Source: Spirochaetes bacterium ADurb.Bin215
Lineage (GTDB): Bacteria; Spirochaetota; Spirochaetia; Treponematales; Treponemataceae
Length of the DNA stretch: 35,318 nt
Assembly (NCBI GenBank): GCA_002070025.1
Contig: MWCL01000016.1
Location: forward strand, 1-35,318
Direction: 5' to 3'
The notes under the pieces were generated by a model. It saw only the letters and a program-made list of their open reading frames with translations, made no database searches and was not told the origin of the DNA. The translations under genes were made by a program, and so were the position numbers. Within the stretch, counting starts at the first letter, position 1, and each line of letters begins with the position of its first letter. Shown here piece by piece: positions 30,325-35,318 of this stretch.

Positions 30325-32187
30325 ATGCTCGACCGAAAGTTCAGAAATAAAGGTTTATTTAATTTTCGTTACAAAGATACTCAATGGTTCAAGACCATCC
30401 GGTCAGAGACTCGGCTCTACAAGTTTCAGGTTATTGTATTTGTTCTCGCGGCTTCCCTGATTATTCCGGTCGCGCTCGGTTTTTCGCATATCTCGTCTCC
30501 GTATCAATTGCCGGCACTGGTCTATACCGGTGTTTTTGTAGTGTTTGCAGCTGAGCTTGCCTTTTTCGTCAAAATGAAAAAGATTCGGGCTATGACATTG
30601 CTTCTGCTTGGTGAACTCATTGTCGGGCTTGTCTGTTCCCTGTTCCTGCAGGGCGGGTATGCGCTGGCCCTCCTTCTCCTGTCTGTTTGTCCGCTTCTCG
30701 CAACACAACTGCGTGGATCTCGACGGGGCAGTTATTATTTTTCCATTACGCTCGCGGTCTTTCTCCTTACCTATGTACTGCAGGTGTTGCAGGTGTTGCC
30801 AAGCCCCGTTCCTGTTTTTTCACCGCTCGAGATACTCTTTTTGCTGGTAACCACGGTAACCATCTTCATTTTGTCATACTACGCGGAACGCCGCCAGGAA
30901 ACGCTTGTTGCCCGGTTCGTGGATCTTCTGGTCTTTGATGAGTCCACCGGACTTCCAAACAAAGATGTTCTGTATCAGAGTATCGACCCGGGCAAGCGGT
31001 ATATTCTTGCGATCATCAAGATAGAAAATTTCAGCGATCTTGTTGCCCTGTTCGGGTATGAATTTTCCAATATCATTTCACAATTCGCCTCGCAAAAATT
31101 GACCAAATACGAGAATCGGTATTCCTATATAACCTATCAACTCAAATACAATGAATACGGTCTCCTGATTGAAGCCGATACAGAAACAACCACGAATGAC
31201 GCAGCTGACTTGCTCGGCAGGATACTCAAGTCTCTTGAACTCGAATCTCTTCCCTGGGAACGCGACCGCATCAAGCTGGTCTACCGGGTAGGCGGCGCTG
31301 TTATTACACCCGAAGACAGCAGAAGTCCGCTGTCAAAAGCCGATGTGGCCCTGAAAAAAGCCGAGCGCGGCCATTCGGCAATAAGCATTTACGATAATGA
31401 CAACGATGAGCGTGAAAGTGCGTACAAATACGTTATCCGTTTTACGGAATTGATAAACAATCGGGAAAACCAGACATTCAAAGCTCTTTTCCAACCGGTT
31501 TTTTCTTCGGACGGGAAGGGAATCGTATGGTACGAAGCGTTGCTCCGCATCAAGCAGCAGGATGGCGAATATGTATCGATATATCCCTATCTCGGCGTCG
31601 CCAAATCGACCGGGTTTTATCAACATCTGACCGACTTTATCCTGCGGAAAACCGCGGAGGCCATTTCCACGTACGATGTGGATGTATCCGTGAATATTTC
31701 CATTACCGACATTCTTCGCCCCGAATTCATCACACTCGTTGATCAGGTGTATGAGATCATCAAATACCGGAAGGGACGGATCATTTTTGAAATCCTGGAA
31801 AGTGACGAGATGGTCGAAGAGGACAAATGCCTGTGGTTCATCGATTATATCAGCCGGTACGGATTCAGGATCGCAATTGACGATTTCGGTACGGGGTACT
31901 CGAATTACTGCAATTTGATCAATCTTCCGGTTTATATCGTGAAGATCGATGGGTCGCTCATCCAGAAAATTCATTCTGATGAATCTGCCCGCATGCTTGT
32001 AGAAGGCATCGTGCATTTTTGCAAAAAATCGAATAAAAAAACGGTCGCCGAGTTTGTTGAAGATATTCACATCTTTGAATCGCTCAAGAGCATGAACATA
32101 GATTTCCTTCAGGGGTATTATCTTTCCCTTCCGGGAGACATATGCAATTGTCCGTGTCTGCCCGAAGCGGCTGTTCTGGAAGATTGA
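30325..32187 (+). CDS. Membrane-bound EAL-domain cyclic-di-GMP phosphodiesterase with degenerate GGDEF
   Basis: The 620-residue protein has about five to six N-terminal membrane segments (about 35-190). A GGDEF-like domain follows (about 205-365); its active-site motif is lost (LKYNEYGLL where GGDEF should be), so it probably no longer makes c-di-GMP. The EAL domain (about 390-615) keeps YEALLR, VNISI, FEILESD, IDDFGTGYSN, VKIDGSLIQ, VAEFVED and LQGYYLSLP, covering the catalytic Glu, metal-binding Asp pair and Lys, so it should hydrolyse c-di-GMP. The membrane part may sense an envelope signal. It is monocistronic, with its own consensus promoter. Confidence 0.92.
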   Translation: MLDRKFRNKGLFNFRYKDTQWFKTIRSETRLYKFQVIVFVLAASLIIPVALGFSHISSPYQLPALVYTGVFVVFAAELAFFVKMKKIRAMTLLLLGELIVGLVCSLFLQGGYALALLLLSVCPLLATQLRGSRRGSYYFSITLAVFLLTYVLQVLQVLPSPVPVFSPLEILFLLVTTVTIFILSYYAERRQETLVARFVDLLVFDESTGLPNKDVLYQSIDPGKRYILAIIKIENFSDLVALFGYEFSNIISQFASQKLTKYENRYSYITYQLKYNEYGLLIEADTETTTNDAADLLGRILKSLELESLPWERDRIKLVYRVGGAVITPEDSRSPLSKADVALKKAERGHSAISIYDNDNDERESAYKYVIRFTELINNRENQTFKALFQPVFSSDGKGIVWYEALLRIKQQDGEYVSIYPYLGVAKSTGFYQHLTDFILRKTAEAISTYDVDVSVNISITDILRPEFITLVDQVYEIIKYRKGRIIFEILESDEMVEEDKCLWFIDYISRYGFRIAIDDFGTGYSNYCNLINLPVYIVKIDGSLIQKIHSDESARMLVEGIVHFCKKSNKKTVAEFVEDIHIFESLKSMNIDFLQGYYLSLPGDICNCPCLPEAAVLED

Positions 32188-32223
32188 ATATATGAAAAAT
32201 GCAAAAAAAAGAATAACCAGTAC

Positions 32224-32264
32224 TTGCATTTATAACCTAACAGTGTTATGCTAACATTGTTAGG
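32224..32264 (+). promoter_or_regulatory. Promoter and double-palindrome operator of the TetR-led operon
   Basis: Promoter TTGCAT (32224-32229), 17-bp spacer, TATGCT (32247-32252). The operator consists of CCTAACAGTGTTA (32236-32248) and TAACATTGTTAGG (32252-32264), inverted 13-bp arms with one mismatch. Each arm contains its own small palindrome TAACA-N-TGTTA. The operator covers the spacer, the -10, the likely start point and the beginning of the AGGAGG Shine-Dalgarno, so binding should shut off the operon. This is a typical TetR autorepression layout. Confidence 0.8.
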
Positions 32265-32276
32265 AGGCTGACGAAC

Positions 32277-32882
32277 ATGAAAGCATCCAATCCGGATCTT
32301 GAGAAGAGTATCCGGGAAAAAGCTCTGGATCTTCTGATGGTCAAGGAACCGGAGGAAATAGGCATGCGCGAAATAGCGCGGGCCTGCGGCGTTACTCCGC
32401 CAACAATTTACTACTACTTCAAGGACAAGGACTGTCTTTTTGTCCGGGTCAAGCAGGATTGCATCGCTTCGATGGATGCGCGGATGCTTGACGCGATCAG
32501 CCGTGGTACCGGTCCGCTGGAATCCCTCAGGCTGGGTCTGGAAGCGTTTCGGGACTGGGCGTTTGACAATCCCCGGATCGCCGTTCTCATCATGGGCAGA
32601 TTCAAACCCGATACCAGCGATATTGATGAAGCCCTGCGGCAAAACTACCGGTCCATGACCATGGCGGTATCGCTTCTGGAGGATGCCGCGAAAGCAGGAC
32701 TTGTGTCCTGCTCTGATCCGGTACTTGCCGTATCTCTTTGTGTATATTCCCTCTGGGGAGTCATTGAATCCTTTTTTTCAAAGCGGACATTTCCGCAATT
32801 CTGGGACCGCGGACGCGAGCTGACCGATGCTTCCATCCGTATGTGTCTGAACTATATTGCTTGCAAGGGAGAATCCAGATGA
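32277..32882 (+). CDS. TetR family transcriptional regulator
   Basis: A 201-residue repressor. The N-terminal DNA-binding region has GMREIARACGVTPPTIYYYFKDKDCLF, the classic TetR helix-turn-helix. The rest is helical ligand-binding domain with no recognised ligand signature. AGGAGG lies 9 nt before the ATG, overlapping the operator described above, which is strong evidence for autoregulation. The stop overlaps the next gene's start region (ATGAATG). The two downstream exported proteins are probably its targets. An efflux or envelope-stress role is possible but not shown. Confidence 0.93.
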   Translation: MKASNPDLEKSIREKALDLLMVKEPEEIGMREIARACGVTPPTIYYYFKDKDCLFVRVKQDCIASMDARMLDAISRGTGPLESLRLGLEAFRDWAFDNPRIAVLIMGRFKPDTSDIDEALRQNYRSMTMAVSLLEDAAKAGLVSCSDPVLAVSLCVYSLWGVIESFFSKRTFPQFWDRGRELTDASIRMCLNYIACKGESR

Positions 32883-33549
32883 ATGAAAAAAACTGATGGG
32901 TATGCTGGCTGTAGTCTTGGCCCTGATGATGCCAGTCGCGGCGGAAACTGTAATGTCTGTGTCCGTGGAGCCCGGAGAATACTGGCACTCAAAGATGCGT
33001 GTTCTGTTCTTTACGGTTAAAAACCCGCCTCAGGTTGCAGTTTGGGTTGAGACGCCGGAGGGTGAATTCATTGATACAATCATGATTACCGGCAGGACTG
33101 CGAAGCAGGAATGGCGCAGCGCACCGGACGAAGGGCGCCCCGAATCCCTTCCCGTATGGACTCATGCTTCAGCGCAACACGTCGGTGATCTGGACGCCGC
33201 GAGTTCCGCCACGCCCGAAGAACGGATAGACAGCGGTCGGTGTCTATCATCCCTGGTGCACGGTGCGCGGTATCGGATCCGGGCGGAAGTGAATCACAGT
33301 TATGATTATAATGATTACTGGGAGAAAAAAGCGGAAAAAGGTTCGGACCGGTATTCGGGTGTTAACGGACAGCCGTCTGTGGTGTACGAAGGCGAGCTGG
33401 TATACACGGCCGGTGAACAGGTAGTACTGGTTCCCGTTGGTCAGGGATCTGTGGATGGTTCAAACGGAACGATAGCGGGAACCCTGGATGGTCTTACAAC
33501 GGCGCTATCCATTGTGGATGCTGTCCGGGTTTCTGTTGAAGCGGAGTAG
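32883..33549 (+). CDS. Exported protein of unknown function (possible DUF2271 type), with a one-base frameshift in its signal peptide
   Basis: From ATG 32896 the protein reads MGMLAVVLALMMPVAAE, a signal peptide that lacks the usual basic start. Thirteen bases upstream, ATG 32883 follows the TetR stop and has GGGAG at good spacing, but seven A put it out of frame. With six A it would read MKKLMGMLAVVLALMMPVAAE, a textbook signal peptide, so one extra A is likely. The mature part is beta-rich. PPQVAVWVETPEGEFIDTI resembles the DUF2271 periplasmic family, and DAASSATPEE and NHSYDYNDYWEKK are other recognisable stretches. Only one cysteine is present. It is followed by the outer-membrane-like gene after 3 nt. 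Function unknown. Confidence 0.72.
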
Positions 33550-33552
33550 TCA

Positions 33553-34476
33553 ATGAAACGAATTCTGTTGTTTATGCTGTTTTTTGTTACCGTGTTTTAT
33601 GCTACGGCGGAAGACGGTGTTGATACCTCACAACGCATTACGGTGAACGTGACTACGCGTATGGAGCTCCAGGTCAAGTTTACCCAGACGTTTATATTCC
33701 CGGTTTTTGCGGGCATGCATCCTCTTACCGAGAACAACAATCTCCGGCTGGATCTTTCCGCCGATATAACGCCGGTTTCAGTGAACGGGACCGCGGAATT
33801 CGTGCTTACTCCCGTCGCGTTTCTCCAGCTCGTTGCCGGCGGGGCGATCGGTTCGGGCTGGAACATTCCTCTCGCGGACGGTCTGCGGATAAACGAGCCC
33901 GGGAGGAATCCCGACGGCACTCTTGACGGTTCAAACGAGCTTATCGGAGATGCTTTTGACGGATTTGTCTGGACCGTGAAGGGCGGCGGAGTGTTTCAGT
34001 TTGATTTGGCCGCCGTCAAACCCGGTGACTGGAATCACGTGGTTTTCAGAACATACCACGGTCTTCGGTACCGGGCGCTTACAACCGCAGGAGCGGATGA
34101 TTCCTGGGTATATGAGAATGATACCGGGGAAGAACGGAACGGTTGGTGGTACTACGGGAACTATTTCCTGGGATATCAAATGCCGCTTCCGGTCAGCCTT
34201 GTCGGGATACTGGTCGAAGAGGAACTGTTTTTATATACAACCGACGGACAACGCTATTGGGGAGACGATATTTCCCGGTGGATTTTCGGATTGCTTGTAA
34301 CGTATGACGTGAGTCCCGCGATATCGGTATCGGCGCTTCTTCAGGCGCGCACCAAAAAGAACTATGAAGGGGATACCGGTGACTATGATTTCTATCAGCT
34401 CAGGAATATTGACCGGGATGATCCCCGAAGTCTGGAATTCTACCGGTTTGGTCTCAGCCTGGATATAGCATTATAA
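33553..34476 (+). CDS. Predicted outer-membrane beta-barrel protein
   Basis: I cannot assign a family to this 307-residue protein. It has a clear signal peptide (MKRILLFMLFFVTVFYATAED). The rest is rich in alternating hydrophobic and aromatic strands (WWYYGNYFLGYQMPLPVSLVG, and a C-terminal LEFYRFGLSLDIAL) and lacks long hydrophobic helices. That fits a small outer-membrane barrel, though the last residue is Leu rather than Phe. It is the third gene of the TetR operon, 3 nt after the exported protein. Together they may form a regulated envelope system. Confidence 0.72.
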   Translation: MKRILLFMLFFVTVFYATAEDGVDTSQRITVNVTTRMELQVKFTQTFIFPVFAGMHPLTENNNLRLDLSADITPVSVNGTAEFVLTPVAFLQLVAGGAIGSGWNIPLADGLRINEPGRNPDGTLDGSNELIGDAFDGFVWTVKGGGVFQFDLAAVKPGDWNHVVFRTYHGLRYRALTTAGADDSWVYENDTGEERNGWWYYGNYFLGYQMPLPVSLVGILVEEELFLYTTDGQRYWGDDISRWIFGLLVTYDVSPAISVSALLQARTKKNYEGDTGDYDFYQLRNIDRDDPRSLEFYRFGLSLDIAL

Positions 34477-34479
34477 GAA

Positions 34480-35100
34480 TCAAAACCCGGATAGAAACCA
34501 TTCGTGGATTCTCGCGTCATCCACGGAAAGTTCCGGGTGAAAGGTCAGGCCCAGGATGTTTTTCCAGGCAACCATGACTGGCTCGGAGGCCTCGTTCCTG
34601 CCTGAAACCGAGGCAAGAATCCGGACTTCCGGTCCGATCGAGAGTATTCTCGGCGCCCGGATAAACACCGCTTCAAACGGAGCGGTGTTTTTTTTGAATC
34701 CGGCTTCCGGATTCAAATCCAGTTTTTCAATGAAAGACTCGGTCTGTCTGCCCCAGCCGTTCCGGGCGACCGTAACCGGCAACACGCCGAGCGGGGCAAC
34801 CCGGTTGTCGTCGCAGTTTTCCGAAAGAAGAATGAGACCGGCGCAGGTTCCCATAACCGGCCGGGTCAGGGCAAAGCTCCGGAGATCGCTGTGCAGGTCG
34901 TTCGGCGTTCCGTCCGCGTTGGTGAGGAATTTGGTAAAAACGGTGGATTCACCGCCGGGGATTATCAGGCTGTCGCAGTCGGCGAGATCCTGCCGGGTGC
35001 GTACTTCTCGCGCTTCAGCGCCAAGTTTGCGCAGCACATCGATGTGCCGCGCGTACCCGCCCTGCAACGCGAGAACTCCGGTAATGCGGGATGTTACCAT
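34480..35100 (-). CDS. pdxT: PdxT: glutaminase subunit of pyridoxal 5'-phosphate synthase
   Basis: The 206-residue glutamine amidotransferase supplies ammonia to PdxS for direct synthesis of vitamin B6 (PLP). It has [13 protein letters not shown] at the N-terminus, [11 protein letters not shown], the nucleophile elbow GTCAGLIL with the catalytic Cys, and a C-terminal [10 protein letters not shown] that gives the His-x-Glu part of the triad. The start overlaps the pdxS stop by 7 bp, so they are translationally coupled. The gene contains two strong DNA hairpins (34663-34714). Its 3' end is 3 bp from the convergent barrel gene. Confidence 0.96.
   Translation of the reverse strand: MVTSRITGVLALQGGYARHIDVLRKLGAEAREVRTRQDLADCDSLIIPGGESTVFTKFLTNADGTPNDLHSDLRSFALTRPVMGTCAGLILLSENCDDNRVAPLGVLPVTVARNGWGRQTESFIEKLDLNPEAGFKKNTAPFEAVFIRAPRILSIGPEVRILASVSGRNEASEPVMVAWKNILGLTFHPELSVDDARIHEWFLSGF
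34663..34695 (+). terminator. Terminator-like hairpin embedded in pdxT (acts on the plus strand)
   Basis: AAACACCGCT (34663-34672) and AGCGGTGTTT (34681-34690) form a 10-bp stem with an 8-nt loop, and T continues to 34695. It faces the plus strand, so it could end transcripts of the TetR operon 190 nt beyond its last gene. It is followed by a second perfect stem, GAATCCGG (34696-34703) and CCGGATTC (34707-34714) over a 3-nt loop. Confidence 0.6.
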
Positions 35101-35318
35101 CCGCGTCCCGCAAGACGGTCTTCGTCGCGCATCGTGGCAATATCAAGACCGTCCATGGCCGGACCGAGTCCGGTTGAAACTTCGAGGAGCTTCGCGGGAT
35201 CACGGTAATGGGTTACGGCCTGAACGATGGCTTTGGCTCGTTGTACGGGGTCTTCGGATTTGAATATTCCCGAACCGACAAAGACTGTTTCTGCACCGAG
35301 GTGCATCATGAGCGCGGC
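35094..35318 (-). CDS. pdxS: PdxS: pyridoxal 5'-phosphate synthase lyase subunit (C-terminal part; runs off the window)
   Basis: Only the last 74 codons are in the window. [21 protein letters not shown] and the following [19 protein letters not shown] match the C-terminal part of the (beta/alpha)8 barrel of PdxS, which joins ribose 5-phosphate, glyceraldehyde 3-phosphate and ammonia to make PLP. The end [19 protein letters not shown] is a normal C-terminal tail. It lies upstream of pdxT in the same operon. The start codon lies outside the window. Confidence 0.95.
   Translation of the reverse strand, partial: AALMMHLGAETVFVGSGIFKSEDPVQRAKAIVQAVTHYRDPAKLLEVSTGLGPAMDGLDIATMRDEDRLAGRGW

Overview
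The window reads as a chromosomal segment of a moderately GC-rich, anaerobic, fermentative bacterium. A spirochaete of the Treponema type is my best guess. The grounds are an ODP-type (oxygen-binding diiron) metallo-beta-lactamase remnant, a metallo-beta-lactamase protein fused to cyclic-nucleotide-binding domains, [FeFe]-hydrogenase maturation genes, an NfnAB transhydrogenase, outer-membrane barrel-like proteins and short in-frame intragenic repeats. The assignment is inference; no rRNA or other marker gene is present. I saw no tRNA, rRNA, CRISPR array, transposase or phage gene.

Layout. 1-2340: an IgaA/UmoB-like multi-pass membrane protein (minus), with a 33-nt direct repeat at each end. 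2512-6183: an ABC-F ATPase (plus), meeting a MATE exporter and a uracil-DNA-glycosylase-like protein (minus). 6300-9069: the operon nfnA-nfnB-yjbQ, closed by a strong terminator. 9117-11634: a peroxiredoxin (minus) with a consensus sigma-54 promoter, divergent from a GAF-AAA+-Fis sigma-54 activator whose promoter region carries three CGA-N4-TCG palindromes. 11615-15921: the minus-strand operon TM1266-like regulator-hydG-hydF-hydE, preceded by a 5' leader of about 140 nt whose pairings could hide the first Shine-Dalgarno. 16019-19501: an FHA - PPP phosphatase - Ser/Thr kinase - unknown-protein cluster. 19488-22023 (minus): argC and a YfcE-like phosphodiesterase, then an ODP-type gene remnant fused to a beta-barrel remnant. 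22147-24294: a metallo-beta-lactamase/cNMP-binding protein. 24298-25900: prfC, frameshifted in a C8 tract. 26038-28905: an M16 lipoprotein peptidase. 28848-30282: a frameshifted ferredoxin-like protein divergent from a Crp/Fnr regulator. 30325-32187: a membrane EAL protein. 32277-34476: a TetR-led operon with an exported protein and an outer-membrane-like protein. 34480-35318: pdxT and the end of pdxS.

Three themes tie the window together. First, hydrogen and reducing-power metabolism (Nfn, Hyd maturases, a ferredoxin-like protein under a probable Crp/Fnr site) sits beside oxygen defence (sigma-54-controlled peroxiredoxin, ODP remnant). Second, many first genes have a -10 box only 6-9 nt before the start codon and no Shine-Dalgarno, which suggests widespread leaderless mRNA. 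Third, three otherwise intact genes each carry a one-base indel (C8, near GG, A7). These could be consensus sequencing errors, real decay or, for prfC, a recoding site.

No gene-free stretch exceeds 300 bases. The longest gaps (1-215, 2232-2511, 9825-10074, 15778-16018) hold the repeats and regulatory sites listed.
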